64,000 nucleotides of DNA from Sipunculus nudus. Its lineage: Eukaryota; Annelida; Sipuncula; Golfingiida; Sipunculidae. Below, piece by piece: positions 13,801 to 28,000 of the stretch. How positions within the stretch are numbered: position 1 is the stretch's first letter; the number at the start of each line of letters is the position of its first letter. The notes below the pieces were generated by a model. The model was given only the letters and a program-made list of their open reading frames with translations. It did no database searches and was not told the origin of the DNA. The position numbers and the translations under genes were made by a program. Location of the stretch: NCBI GenBank assembly GCA_026874595.1, contig CM049310.1, positions 91,209,556-91,273,555 on the forward strand. The letters are read 5' to 3'.

Positions 13801-16800
13801 TGGCGAATCGAGAAAGAGTGGGACACATACCTAAGCTATGTATTCGAGACTTACCGTCGGCTACTCATAGTCGGGGATCAGTACGTCCACTTGGACAATT
13901 AACGTACCCCTGATACACCAGCGTTTATGAGTCTCATTGGATCACATGGTCTTGTACGAATTGTCAGTGACGCTATTCATGTGGGAGGCCACAAATGCAA
14001 TGCTGTTAATGCACGCAGGAGACTGACCCACTCTTTTTAATCTCCAACGCGTCACTAAGCTTGGCTTTTGTGATCAGAAGGCCATTCACTAAACCATCCG
14101 TATAGGGAGACCAACCAATGCAGAAAAACTTGCGACTCTCAGGAAAGATAACGACATTCCTCGCAAGGAGTTGGTCATGACCTTATCAAATGTATGTACA
14201 TTGCATTACTGTCTGAAGACTCTGCAGTGTCGAAGCCCTGGATGACCTGAACATCAGAACCCCATAATATATGCAGGATAACTATGCCCCCAAGCAAACA
14301 AAGGCCTTATGTAAGAGACCAAATACACAGTGGTACACTTAAAGCTGCATAAAGCCAAAAAGGAGAAGGGCAGGATGGAACGGCAGTGGTATCAATCTGA
14401 ACTCACGGTTCACAGGTAGATGTACAGACAGCAGTGCAGAATGCTAGTTCAAGCCATACGGGACTTCTGCCAAAAATGGGAGAATGTGTTAGGGACTAGG
14501 CCACGATGCCTAGTAGGGCGAATTGATGCAATATACCTCCCAAGTGCAGAAGCGCCATCTGCTCATTTGATTGATTCTAAATACAGATCCAGAAGTACAT
14601 ATCCGCCATCAGCATCTAAGCATCAACACGCTAAATATAAACAATGAAGAGTCCAGTATATTACCTTCCACCCCACTAAACGACAGTTCCATCTCAGTGG
14701 TTATTCTCTTTCACTGGGAAATGTCATCAAGGTCTCATAGGGAGGAACCTGGGGGCTACGCAGGACAGTTGTTATACCATGGATCAGCACATCAGCTCTG
14801 TCTTTAAGTGATGCTATAACCAGATCAGGTCCATCGGCAGAATCCGACGATACCTCACTACTGTTGCATGCAAAGCTCTGATAAAAAATAAACCCTGGTG
14901 AGCTCGCGTATGGGTTGTGTCAAATCGCTTCTGTATGCCATCAATAGGCTCAAATCAACAGCGTTTATTCGGGTTATCACATACCTCGTTTTAATTTGCA
15001 TTCACTTATTAACAAGCCCCCCCCCCCTCATGAATTTTCACCTAACTATTTTGTGGACATGATCAGGCGCTTTTGTCCTATGCGTACACCAAGGTCAGTC
15101 AATAAATCCATTTTTGAGGTGCATAGGGCCCATCATGGAAAAGGATCATTCAGATACTTGTTCACTGTTTTCTGTAACGATCCTCTTCATCATTTCAAGG
15201 ATGTCCAAATAAGCGATGTTTTAAAAGGCTATTGAAAACACTATACATTTGGCATATTACTAGTTATCGTCTTCAACTGTGATGTTCGAATTGTACTTGA
15301 ACTCTCAATTATGAACATCTATCGTCTTACACTTAAGGTTATCTTGTACAAAGGCAAAAAGAGAAAGTCGTACTTATTACATTTATCTGGAAATAATCTT
15401 GTTTTGTCGATTTGTGCCTCATTAGAAGTCACGCTTCTGAGCTTAAATGTTACGTTTTATTGCAGTAGTATCACTTCTGACTTTTACACTGAAGCTTTAT
15501 TAAATATGGTCGACAAATTGTCTACATGGGAAATATTTATGTCTTACACATGAGAGAATATTTCTGTGCCTGTATATCAAATATGAGCATTGCTTTGATT
15601 GGTTACGCAGGACCTGTGTGCGGTTATCTTGGTGATCGATTTTCGACACGGGTTTTCATCATGGCGGCAGGTCTAATGGCATGCGCCGGACTACTTCTAT
15701 CTTCATTTGCTCTGAGCATCACCGTACTTATCGTTACGTACGGGTTCATAATGGGTATGTGTGATGGCAATTACTAATGAATGACAGGTGTTAACTATAT
15801 TTAACAGTTATATTGCAATGCTTGGCTTTTCATTTTATAAATTATTTAAAAAAAGATAAGAAAAGATACTTTCAAATAATAATGAAGAAAACCAATATGC
15901 ATTTTATTTCATTTTTCAATATATGTAGAAGAGATCACATATACTACTCCCTATTATTCAAGAATCAGAAGGTTCAGAAAAATATCTTCCACTGGCATTT
16001 ATTTCATTTTATACCACAGGGTGCAGTGACGCGGCCGCATTCTCAAACTCTCTCGGAACGGTGAACAAATATTTCCAGTGCAACAAGGGACTTGCAAACG
16101 GGATCGCACTTGCGTCCGGTGGGGTTGGCACCATCCTACTTCCCTTTTTATTTCAATATCTTATTGAGACGTACTCCGTCCGTGGGCTTTTCATGATAGT
16201 GGCTGGGCTTTGGTTGAATATGTGTGTAGCAGGCGCCCTTATTCGTCCAAAAACGGCCTCCGTCTCTACTGAATCAACAACAGGACTCGCATTGTCCGCA
16301 GAGAGAATATACGGGGGATGGTTACATCCCGATATTTTACATAGGAGCAAACAATCGAAGTATAAGGTTGAGAAATCCTCAAGAAAACATGGATCAGAGG
16401 TAAGGAAAGTGGCTCCAGGAATCATAACCGTTGCTGTAATAAGCTTTAATGGACCACCTGACCAGCAGAGGAATACCACTCCTCAAGCTAGCGATAGTCA
16501 AGAGGCACCGGCAAACAGTTCCGACGCAGTCCGGGAATCAAGGAATACACATATTTTGAGTATGATCAAACATGTGTGTTGCCTCCCGTTTTGCGCTCTA
16601 TTTATGAGTGACTTTTTGGCGAACTTAGCTTATAACTGTACATTGATGTTTATACCTGCACATTTGATTGACAATGGTTACGATTCTACAATAGTGACCA
16701 TGTGCCTCTCCCTGATAGGAGGGATGGATATAGTGGGTAAATTAGGTTTTGGATGCTTTGGAGATCGTGGCATCCTGAATTTTCGCACTCTGCTAGCGGG

Positions 16801-18906
16801 TAGCCTGACAGTTGGAGGTGCAGCGATGTGTTTGTTAGCGTTTAATCAACCATTTATTCTCCTGGTTGTCTGGTGCGTGGTGCTTGGGAGTTTTTCAGGA
16901 GCATTTGCTGTACTCCGAGGGCCAATATTGACAAGCATCGTGGGGAAACAATACGCAGGAGCTGGATATGGTTTTTTTGCTTTAGGCTTTGGAGCTGCTT
17001 CAGCTGTTGGCCAGCTTATGTTTAGTAAGTCTGTAATGATTTTTTATCTATAGTTATTATGATCATTTACCTGTCGCTATTGTAATTTTTCCATAACTTT
17101 TCGAAATGAAGCACGGAACATAGTCGGCTTCCTCCTTGTGTGTGTAGATGTAGATGTCAGTATGTAACGAATATTGAAGAAGAGCATAGTCCTCGATGAT
17201 TAGAGACTTTCTGATGGTTACTTAGTCTCCGGAACAAGCACATACGACCGGAATGTTCTGATCTGGAATAGTGTCATGGTTCTTTCTACTTCTGTTGGTT
17301 TGAAGGCTGACGCTGTGGTTTTTTTTTCAAAAGCTCAGACAGCTTGACGGCTAGTTAGTGTCCAGGGTTTACGATCAGCGGTGAGCGTGGATTACTGTCA
17401 ATATGACAGACGTTGCCCTTCTCAACTTAGCTATGTCTTTAAATCTCTGTCCTCAAAGCTGCATATCTCAACTGTTCGAAGACAACACCATTATCTTTTA
17501 GGAAATCACTCTCGGATATGTTAAAGACGAAGTGTGGGTAGTGGCCGAATAGCCCTAGGCAAACGGTAGGTTACTGATGAGACGCTGAAGTGTGCCTTTC
17601 CCCCCGAATGTATGTTAATTTTACACAGAATCTCCCAGTGGCAATACGCGATTTAGCCAGTTTGTAATCAATTTCTTTGTACAAGTAGGCATTTGAAAGG
17701 ATGGTGTACCCTACTGAGCTCGACGTGTGCACTGTGTTCAAACTAGCCTTGGCTGGACAATAGTTGTCTTATGATTCGGAGTCATGCAGAAATCCTGCCT
17801 TCGTTTTGATGCCTTAAGAACAGGTGCCCTACTGGACAGTCTCCGTGAAGGCAATAATGGCGCATCGTCATGCTAACGAATATTTTCGAAGATCTTTGTG
17901 TGGGCCTCTACTCACCTCACACTAAACTAGCCGTCTTTAGTTTGACATCTGTCAATTTAACCATCTTCGGAATCATTATGTTCCTTTCCCTGCTGCTGCT
18001 GCATACTTGAAAGGGGTTTAATAAACAGAGTTTGTGCAAAGCCGAAATCATTTATAAGTCCGACATGGCCTTTCTGTCTATATTTCATGTGAACAAATTT
18101 GAAACTTTTCAGGACAGCAAAGTTATTCCATGATTTGCCAGTTTTTCTGCTCATGGTGTCAAAGGCATTACTAAGGTCGCCAAGCGGTATCCACAGAACT
18201 CTCTTCTGTTCCTGATATTCTCCTTAACTATTTCGGAAGAGCGCATCTCTCTCTCTCCGAGGAGGATGGTCTTCTGTAATGATGGGCAGTCTGTTCAGTG
18301 GAACTTTGGAAATAATCTTTGACGTTGTGTACAGCAGAGTGGTTGCCGAATGCTTGGAACAGTCGAACCTTCCTTCTAGCTCTTGTATTGATTGACTATC
18401 ACTGGATCGTGTAAGCCCTAAGATAGAATCCCTTGATCCAAGACGTCGCATATGCTTTTAATTATAGCCAGCGATCTTAATTGACAGCTTTCAGTGGGAG
18501 TGAACTGTTGTAAAACATATTGTGTATCAGTTATCAAATGACCAGTTAATATTTAACATTTCGTGCGTTAGATATACGTTTATGAATATGTACCGGTACC
18601 ATGATGTCTTGAGTGTTATATAATATAATACGTTTATTTTTATTTTGTAAAAAATACATTTGAAATCATAGAAATGCAAATAGTGATGAATGCGGAAAAC
18701 TATGTTAGCTACATAACTCAACGACAGGTCAAACATAAACTCCAAATTCCAGAGTCTTCCTATGATTAACTTAAATGATTTATAACAATAAATATTTGCT
18801 ATCCGGCAAGGAAAAAAGTTCAGAGTGAATATTGACCAACTTAACCCCAAATATGTTTTATTGTGGATATACAGTACTTTTTGAATAAAAATGACGTGAG
18901 ATTGCT

Positions 18907-18982
<76 letters not shown>

Positions 18983-19311
18983 TTGCCGGGTAAAAGACAT
19001 TAACAACGTTCAACTTTCGAGCGTTCTTGTCTCCTTTTTTAGTCACAGAATCAGAAAAAAATATACATTTTATTTGGATACAACTCTTGCTCACAGAATT
19101 TTAACCGTAAGTTTTTATTTAACTCTGTCACAACTCAGGTTTATATCATATTGAAATTTATGAAAATATTAATTTTTTTCCAGGCACTATAAAAGAACTG
19201 ACAGGCGCCTACACCAGTGCGTTCATCGCCAGTGGATGCTGCATGTTTCTAGGAGCGGGGATAACAGTTATCAGCCGAATCTGTCTGCGGCCAAATACCA
19301 GGCATAATTAA
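10827..19311 (+). CDS. SLC16-like (monocarboxylate transporter family) copy 1, five coding exons, intact
   Basis: A predicted plasma-membrane MFS carrier of 492 residues. By family, SLC16 members move monocarboxylates or related small solutes; the substrate here is unknown. Coding exons are 10827-10884, 12226-12369, 15611-15754, 16020-17024 and 19184-19311, all joined in phase 1 at GT...AG sites without a stop. Exon 1 follows its own acceptor (ATTTCCAG, 10812-10819), so a non-coding 5' exon is likely. Residues 133-150 (YFQCNKGLANGIALASGG) match the SLC16 signature at helix 5. A hydrophilic loop spans about 190-293, as in MCTs. In helix 8 (GGMDIVGKLGFG) Asp352 is kept where MCT1 has its key Asp302, while Lys356 stands in place of Arg306. 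The helix 1 signature is divergent (EAVYAWVVLA). Length is normal for the family. Introns 2 and 4 hold dead LINEs. Confidence 0.88.
13560..14960 (+). pseudogene. Decayed CR1-like LINE in intron 2 of copy 1
   Basis: Spread over shifted + strand frames are SADNDSILLCTVYRSP and RRLLIVGDQYVHLDN (AP-endonuclease-type GDxN region), GGHKCNAVNARRRLTHS, a linker with KLHKAKKEKGRMERQWYQS, and MDQHISSVFK followed by IRSIGRIRRYLTT, which fits the end of a CR1-type reverse transcriptase. The catalytic RT core is missing, so this is an internally deleted fossil. The same fossil sits in intron 2 of copy 2 (27490-28900), so it was there before that duplication. Confidence 0.7.
17180..18480 (-). pseudogene. 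Decayed non-LTR reverse transcriptase in intron 4 of copy 1
   Basis: Minus-strand residues LLYTTSKIISKVPLNRL, LGDLSNAFDTMSRKTG and KYRQKGHVGLIND, followed downstream by scattered RT-like words (HTKIFENIR, then DAPLLP), match the order of a LINE reverse transcriptase through motif A and beyond. Stops and shifts are frequent. Copy 0 has it too (1-680), but intron 4 of copy 2 is only 325 bp and lacks it. Confidence 0.65.
18909..18980. repeat. (AT)n microsatellite in intron 4 of copy 1
   Basis: About 72 bases of AT alternation. The poly-Tyr/Ile frames across it are artefacts. Confidence 0.95.
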
Positions 19312-19393
19312 CAAAACCACTGGAACAAATCAACGAAAAATGGGCAAAACTTATAAACATAATTTTTCTTTTTATTTTATTGTTTTGGTGGGT

Positions 19394-19399
19394 AATAAA
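19394..19399 (+). promoter_or_regulatory. Poly(A) signal AATAAA of copy 1
   Basis: AATAAA occurs 83 nt after the stop codon, at the same relative place as in copy 0. Confidence 0.55.
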
Positions 19400-20054
19400 A
19401 ATACAAGAACACTATAAACTATAAAATAACCTACAACTGCCTTAATTGATATAAAATGCTTATTAATGAGTTTTATTAATGCTAGCTAGTTTATAATAAA
19501 ACTTTATCGTGGTGATTAATTGAATATGTATTTTGTAATTATCACATATTTGTATTTTCATTGATATGTTTGCAGGGGCTTATGTGACATTCAGGTGTCT
19601 GGTCGATCATGATAGCTTGCCGGCTTACAACAATTCTTTATGTATGATCTCATATATTTTGGCCATTTTTCAATGATATGTTTAATGTGTTATGATGCAA
19701 GTATATAAACTGACTTTTAGGAGAAAACCCTAATTACTTAGTTTCACAGTTATATCCCTATCAAATTGGGCTTTGGCTGTTTGTGACAAGTTGTAGCGCC
19801 ATTTTGGCATTTTAAAAATAAACAGTCTCTATAGCCAACGTATTGGTCTCAGGCTTGCCAGCCAAAAGATATCCACTGAGACCAGTTTGAGATACAAAAT
19901 TGCAAGAAAATACGCGAATTAGCGACAGTTTTTACTTGGAGTCGCACTAACTTGTTATTTACGAATGTCGCTCGAACCAAGAAAATTACGGTTTTTTTTG
20001 GCTCTAGCATTTTTTTACAAGTCATTACTATTTAGTTTATAGGTCGCTAAAACC

Positions 20055-21420
20055 AAATTGTCTACATCAGACCAAGTTTTATCATATCTTTTACACTGAA
20101 TTCATAATTATTCATTGGGATACTTGCTGTTTTTTATGTTTATTTAAATCACTAATGTTTTGAAATCTTTTAATTGTTCTACAGCATTTTTAAACACTGG
20201 TTGACCACCCTTTTTTTATAATAAAGTGTCATCCGCGTATTGAGAAATTATTTATTTCTCCTTCCCAATCTCTATGCCTTAAAGATAATTATTGTCTCTA
20301 TTTTTTTCAGCAAGCAGTTATGTCGAAATAATAAATATATATATGGAGAAAGGGGACAGCCTTTTTTTACTCCTTTGCTTACTGGGAAAACCTGGAAGAC
20401 AATCCATTATTTATGACACATGATTATATACCTTTAAAGAATAACAGAATCCATTTACAGAAAGTATCACCAAAGATGTAGTGTTTTGATGATTTAAAAA
20501 AGATGACCTTTCAAATAAGTCGAAACTTATTCAAAATCTTTGTTAATAAATTCGCTTTTATTTTATTTTCAGTACAATAATTCTTTAGATTATAAATTCT
20601 ACTGAAGCTCTCACCATTATATATATATATATTTTTAATATATAACTCTCTGTAATCTACAAGCCATACATTTAGCCAGTAATCTGTAATTAATAAAGAT
20701 ATTGGTCCCCAATTCTTCAGTTATGTCTTTTGACATTTTTTTTTGGGGGGGGGGGGGGCGGGGGCGGGGGCGGGAGATCAATGTGATAATTTCTTGTCTT
20801 TGTGTATTATTTCAACTGCCACTTGCAAAAGAATACTTATAAGCAGCTATCAAATCTATTTTTTTTTTACATTTCATCCAAAAAATATTTATAAAATTCC
20901 ACTGTTAGACCACCAGGGACTGGGATTTTGCAGTTTTTTTTTTTAAATTTTAAGCATTCAAATAATTCTTTATCAGACATTTACCTGTCACAAAAGATTT
21001 TATCTTCATATGAAAACATATACTATGTCTGAGATTAGCTTATTGGTCTTCAGTTGATGTCAACTCATATAATGTTTTGTAAGAATTTTCTGCTCTTTTA
21101 AAATATCCATTGGTTTACTTACATGTCTATTATTTTACGTTCAACTTTGATATAGTTTATATAGTTGGATTATATGGTCTTTTCTCTATTTACAAAAAGT
21201 ATTTGCATGTTTTTTCACCATCTGAAAACCATTTGGTCTTACATCTGAACATAGCTGCTTCTATTTTTCTTCAATTATTTTTTCTATTTCTAAATTTTAT
21301 CCTTTATATCATCCATAATTCTATCATCAGGATTGTTGGTATATTGTTCTTCTAAAAGTTTCAAAATATTTTCTAACTGTTGTAACATAGTCTTTTTGTT
21401 TATTTTTCTATAAGAACAAG
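20055..21420 (-). pseudogene. Decayed L1/Tx1-like LINE in the 3' flank of copy 1
   Basis: This aligns with about 4975-6180 of the copy 0 flank and with 44030-45090, but the part corresponding to about 2540-4970 is missing: the flank joins directly at 20057. It includes (AT)n near 20620, a G-rich tract at 20745-20774 and the stretch paired with 5887-6132. No usable frame survives. Confidence 0.6.
20745..20774 (+). repeat. G-rich tract
   Basis: Poly-G with GGGGGC interruptions on the + strand. It contains at least four G runs and so could form a G-quadruplex. Confidence 0.8.
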
Positions 21421-21499
21421 GGAAAGTTGATCTGTGGAACAGATATATTATGTCCCCCGCCTGATGTTGGAATATTTTGAAGAAAAAAATTGTGAATAC

Positions 21500-22260
21500 A
21501 TGTATGAATTTCGAGATGGGTCAATTTATCACTACCAGGTAACCTCTGCAACCTTGAAAATTGCATGAAGGTCAATCATTTTCGAACCTGACCGGGCCCT
21601 TCATGAGGTATGGGAATGCTGCAAGTTTGGTGACTGTGCCTAAATTCTTTTCGAGTTATTGCGTTAAGAACATTTTAGCCATATCGTTGCTGTAATCTTA
21701 AAAAAATGGGTCCTGATCATCTATGTTCAAACTTCATCTAGCCCTTGATAAAATTCATCAATGCTGCAAGTTTGGTGACTGTACCTGACTTTTTTTTTTA
21801 GTTATTGTGTTATTATCATTTCAGCATATCGCAACTGTGTCCTCAGACAATGCGTCAAGGCCATCCATGTTCGAACTTGACCTAGCCCTTGACAAGGTTC
21901 ACCAATGCTGCAATGTTGGCGACTGAAATACAAATTCTTTTTGAGTTATTACATTACCATCATTTCAGCATTATTGCCCTATATTCGAACTTTACCTAGC
22001 CCTTGACAAGGTCTATCAATGTGGCAAGTTCGTTGACTGTAACTTAAATTCTTTTCGAGACATGGCGTTAAAATCATTTTAGCATTATCGCTGCTGTGAC
22101 CTTGAAAATGCGTCAAGGTCATCTATGTTCAAACCTGACCTATCTCTTGATACAGTTCATCAATGCTGCAAGTTTGGTGACTGTATCTAAAATTCTTCGC
22201 ATGTCATCGCGTTAACAAATGTGTGACGGACGGACGGCAAGACGGATGAACGGACTTAAA
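21500..22260. repeat. Tandem repeat (about 110-150 bp period), paralogue of 6290-7080
   Basis: The same consensus words (TCAATGCTGCAAG, TTTGGTGACTG, GACCTTGAAAATGCG) recur about five times, ending with GACGGACGG words near 22225. It lies at the equivalent place downstream of copy 1. Confidence 0.75.
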
Positions 22261-23466
22261 TTAATGGTATTATGACCAACCGTTCATGTCAATTATTTTC
22301 ATTATATAGATTGCTATTTAACACAGTAAAATTTATTAGATATATAACTAGACATTTCTTGGCAACGCAGGTGCCATATTATCCGGAGACAATTAACCCC
22401 CCCCCCCACTTTTTTTTTTTAGAATAGGCCCCTATCTTCAGCAGAATATACTGACACTTGGCAAGCAACCATGGTTTCTTCCATCTATCAACTTGAGAAA
22501 CAATTTTTTTAACTAAATATCGGGCCAATATGGTGAATTACTCTTGAGAAAAGATTGATTTATTTATACTATTAAAATGGCAAGGAAGGTTGTTGGTAAG
22601 GAAGGTGGCACAACCTGTCTTGTTGACGAGAAAACTTTCCAAGATGGATGTACATGGCAAATTGCAGAATAACACATTGGACTACTCAGATATTAGCAAT
22701 TTTCACCTACAGGAAATGTACGGTTGAACGCTATACGAAAACTACTGCAGATGGCGCCAACAGTCTTGAATATGTGATGAGAGGCCAATTCGATCAATCA
22801 TTCCTGAGAAAACGAAATTTATTTATACTATGAAAACGGCGAGGTAGGTGTAACGAGAAAAATCTCCTAGGTGGATGTAGAAGCCAAATTTGAGACCAAC
22901 ACATGGAATGACTTCTGAATTTGACAATTTGACCTTAAGAAAATATACAGATGAAAGCCACACGGAAACGATCGCAGATGGCACTACCGGTCTTCAGTAC
23001 AAGATGGAGGTATCAAGAATCAATGCACATGCATACTTAAACCCAACCTGGCCATTAGTTTTTGGCTTATAATGCTCACAGTACTATTAAGTGGGAATTA
23101 TTAGGTATTAGAAGGCGCGAATACCTGTCTTCCGCAGAAGACAGTAGTATAAATTAGCTCCAGTTGTAGGCGCCCTATCAGTAACAAGCATATTTTAGTG
23201 TCTGTGATGCCCAACAGGGGGCACCCCAAATATATCGTTTTCGCATTTTTACCTTATAAGGCTAAGTCTTGAATTAATATGCACGACGTTACATTGCACC
23301 TGACACTGGCCATGTAGCGTCAAACGACAGACATCCTTTCATTTTTCGCGTCATTCCAATCTCGAACTTCGTATCCATTGGCATCTCCCCTTGAACGTTA
23401 AATTTTTGGTGCTTCAGAATATATCACACCACACATTTTTGTCCTTTTATTTAATTAAGTATGGCG

Positions 23467-23513
<47 letters not shown>

Positions 23514-25085
23514 CGTTTAACATAAATACTTCTTCGAACCCGGAGGACTGTTACATAATTGTCTACTTTGATCCACAGGCATACATTTATCTTCCCCAAT
23601 AAAAAAAATGAAGTAATCACACACATGTATATATTCACTGCACGCACACAATATAATTAACACTCAAGTGGCACTACACTTACAGTGGTAAATATTGATA
23701 GATGTGTTTGATTAAGCTCACAGATAAGGTCTAGGTTGGCGACTGATGAACTGGTGCATACGTACGTTTTACCTCTTTCTTGGCGATTTCCCATGCTCCA
23801 GTTCCCGCTTTGACGTTTCCCGTTACCCATTACTATACTTGGTCAAATGTCCAAGTCTTCTTAACCTGTGTAGTACTGGTTATATCCATTTGTTTACATT
23901 AACCCACACAGCACACTTTCAAATTCAGCTGACTTCACTATGCAAAATATCACGCCGGTGAGAGGTATATTTTACCGCGAAAATAAAGGTAATTTAACGA
24001 AACATGACTCAGGGGGTAAACACGTATCAATTTTGATTTAGACATGTTTCAGATGTGTCACATCAATGGTAATTACTTTGTAACCATCCTGGCACAACTT
24101 TAAAATCATTTCACATAAAGCCAAATCTTGCGCGAGTGGTGATTAAACTGTATAAACTTTTAAATTCATGACTTATATTTGGAGACCTGTTTTACACGTG
24201 TATCAAACACGTCATGTGCTTCAAACTCATGTTCACGAATCAAACATGATTTACTGTTTCGATGTTTTTGCCTCACCCGCCCCCCGTCCCCCGAAAAACC
24301 GTGTTACATTTGCAAACATTCCTCTCACATGTCTCCATTTAAAACGTGTTGATTTGAAACATCTCACAGCATTAATGAAACGGTTTTAAACGGCACTTTT
24401 TCACAGTGTATATATTCACTTCACGTACACAATATTATTAACACTCAAGTGATCCCCCACTAAAGGGGGTTCTGCTGCATAGGAAACTAGGTTAATGTAA
24501 GAGTCGTAATTATTGATAGGTTTGGTTTTATAAAGCTCACAGATTAAGCGAGTCATAACATGGGACAGGCCTATCCGGTACAACAGTTTCGCGGATAAAC
24601 CAGATGGATTGTCTTGTACAGCAGCTACAGTTTCATGTAGGAATTTTCATTATCTATGCAACAGGTAATAAATTTTGCAGTTATTTCCTAATTGTTTATT
24701 CTCTGAACATCTGATTAAACTATTTCTTACTTGTACAGTAAATCTGGCAAAAATATCGTGTAGATTAGCATAAAAGATTCGTAAGCATTTACATTGCTCC
24801 CACCTTATAGAAACTTGTTAAGCCAGGTTGAAGACTAAGATTAAATGCTCTTTACACTTGTGTCGAGTATGCCTCTGATTGTTGTCGAGCATTTATACTG
24901 TTTAATACTTGTTAATTCTATACTCTCCAAACGGGAAATTTGTGTTTTGTATTGATATAAAAAAGTTTATAAAGACTCACAAGGTCAATGAGGATCGTTA
25001 TAGCCGATTTTTATCTGTAGCGCCCCCTTTATTATTTTTGTGAATGATTATTTTGGTATACACTGTATAATACATTTCCAGGTTC
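22261..25085. other. Intergenic sequence upstream of copy 2, duplicate of about 7080-10826
   Basis: No gene was recognised. In order it repeats the copy 1 upstream region: a poly-C tract near 22400, the GGTGGC-containing block, the CCCAACAGGGGGCACCCC block near 23210, an (AG)n run at 23470-23507, and the direct-repeat pair with ACATGT-type palindromes at about 23650-24530. The last bases (ATACATTTCCAG) form a splice acceptor before the copy 2 start codon. Confidence 0.55.
23470..23507. repeat. (AG)n microsatellite
   Basis: About 38 bases of AG repeats. The equivalent upstream of copy 1 (9301-9312) is much shorter. Confidence 0.95.
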
Positions 25086-28000
25086 ATGATGACACGGCCA
25101 ACTGAAGATGAGAGGGAACCAGTCTATGCCTGGGTTGTCCTCGCTGGTAATAAGTAATTTTTTTTTATTCTCGTAATTCTCCTCCTGTAAGTAGGTTCGT
25201 AAAGAAGTAATTTTCGTGCACAAACTAATTAATTATGAACATCTTGAACAACTTGCAAGAAACATGAATGGTTTTATTATTAAAATGAGATTACGGGCAT
25301 ATTCATTAGAATGCATAAATTAGCAGTCAATGGCCTTTCAAAAAGGCAACAGTGAAAGTATATGTATTTATGACGTATCCATTGACACAATATTTGGAAA
25401 ACAAAAGAAAGGTTACAAGGGGATGAAAACGGCAGAGTAACTGAAATTATATAACCATTTAAATCTACTATAGGGAAATGAAAAGGAATGTCATAAACTA
25501 ACTGATTTAATTCAGGAAACAGTTGGTTAATGTTCATTAAAGATGATCCGATAAATGTGTATTGCCCAGGTCTGCAAAATTTACCCTTATAACAAATATA
25601 TACACCGAGCAATAGAAGTGTTCAAGATTTTCCTCTGTAACAAGGTTCCCTATGTTAACTATTACAGAACAGCAATCATTTTAGAGTTTACAAGATTTGG
25701 TTGTAATTGTAATGCAAATTAACACACTTGAGAACCAAATGTGGAGCAAAAAAAAAAAAAAAAGAGTAAGTTCATAGAGACTTTTGGAGAAACTGTAAAT
25801 TTGTGGATTCCTGAGGTTGAAATGCATTCCTTCAAAAACGTCCAAGTTTAACTTCCCTTGAATTTCGAACAATATCACTACACTCCCTTTTTCAACTATA
25901 ACAAAGATGAAACACCGATATAACCCCGGTTTCAAGCTTGAAAAATCTTAATTTGTGAATTTGCGGAGGCGGATATGCTATGTCTTTGTATGGCGATACT
26001 ATCTGCACCCGTTGCAAGCAAATTTCTACTCGTTTACAGGAGTGAGTAATCGGGTTTAGAACAAAACATTAGCAGAGGCCATAATATTTTCCTTAAGAAA
26101 CCATACATTTCTGGTATATTAACATAACTTTTATGTGATTCAGTTCCCTTACACGATTACACATTCTTCATTTTTAGCCATTGCATACGTTGGCAATGGG
26201 ACAAGTATTGTCGTACGGCCTGATATACGTGGAACTGCTGGATGTTTACCAAGAAGGACCAATCAAGACCACGCTCATCACCGTCGTCTTTTCTGTGTTT
26301 GTTGCATTTTTAGGTCAGTATCATTTGTTATCACTTGCATTGTCAGGTCTTTTTCGTTTGCAAGAGTTGTCGAGTTTATTTTACCCTTGTGTGTTTTATG
26401 GTCCTGTTTCTCCGAATTATACATACGTTACCGATACTGATTTCACTTTCGAGACAGAAATGTGCGGGCTATGCATTTTCACTTAAATGTATCTGCTAGT
26501 ATTATTGTTTTAACAGAAAGGATACAAATTCGACAGACTGTCTTGCAGAAAGATATTTTATGAAACCGAGTTCTAGAGCCAAAGTAAAGTCTACATAAGC
26601 GGTAACGTAACGGTATATACGTTACTGCTGGTAACATAAGTACCACTAACTATAAAGTCTATTCAATTTGGTGAGACCTCCAAACAATAAGTTAATAAAA
26701 ATAAATACTTACTTAATAAAAAGCTACGAAAGTGACTCTGCAGAGTGCATTTAATACATTAATACAGTGCAATATATTTACGAATTAGACAAGGGTTAAA
26801 TTTGGGAACACAAAAATTGAGGAAAACGGATATTGGTCTGGAAGAAACCACGAACTCTATTTGGATACCCTTTTATAACCAGGATCCATCAAAGTAGCTT
26901 TTAGATTAGAGGCAAACTCTTTAAACGTTTCAGGTAGTTAGTACCAGAGCTTGATATATACGTTAATTCTTTCTAAAGGTTTAAAACGTTTAGTTCATGC
27001 AATCTTTTCTTTGCATTTCCCACATTCTTTTGCTGCTTAATAAGAGAAATAACATGACACCTACGAAAATAGGACACAATTTCAACGCATTAAAACTGGG
27101 CATTCGTTTGCTGTGGCTTAAAATATGTCTCTGTTGAAAACTGTTACAAACTACATACATGTATATTTATTCTTTATTTAGCACCATCGCAGTTTTGTAT
27201 GTGCAGGAATTTTTTAAGTGTTCGTTAACGTTGCCGCAGAATTGATGGAAACCTTTTCACACCTCTGAAACGATAAAGGAATTATCCGCATATCTCGGAG
27301 AAAGATACCAACCTTACATTTTTTTAGTTTTATAAATAGGAAGTTGTCCAGCGTGTGTGGTGAATTTGACATTTTAATTTTCTTGCCATTTTGAACAGTC
27401 ATGGTACTTCGATTAAGATCTAAGAGTAACACAATATGTCACAAAAAAAAATTAAGATACTACCTTACCTTGGTAAGTTTTTATTATAAATAACACTACG
27501 GACCGAGACACGAGGAAGTTGTTAATAACATCATGATTTAGAATGGGACAGGTAGGCGTGCCGATAGAGTAGCAGTTATATCCAAGAGCAACTTAAGGTC
27601 ACTATGGACGGTACTAGTTCATTAGGTATATTTAACCAGTTTAAGTATGTGAACTGTGTTGTCAGTGCAGATAATGATTCTATTCTGCTATGCACTGTGT
27701 ATAGATCTCCCCCAACAACCTCAAAAGGATTTCAGTTGGCGAATCGTGAAAGAGTGGGACACATACCTAATCTATGTATTCGAGACTTGCCGTCGGCTAC
27801 TCATAGTCGGGGATCAGTACGTCCACTTGGACAATTAACGTACCCCTGATACAGCAGGGTTCATGAGTCTCATTGGATCAAATGGTCTTGTACGAAGTGT
27901 CAATGACCCTATTCATGTCGGAGGCCACAAATGCAATGCTGTTAATGCACGCAGGAGACTGACCCACTCTTTTTAATCTCCTACGCGTCACTAAGCTTGG

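Noticed and set aside
15526-15610. Exon 3 beginning upstream at the in-frame text MSIALIGYAG
   Set aside because: Alignment with SLC16 proteins needs Gly-Pro to follow ALLG directly. The CAG at 15608-15610 gives phase 1 and the correct length without an insertion.
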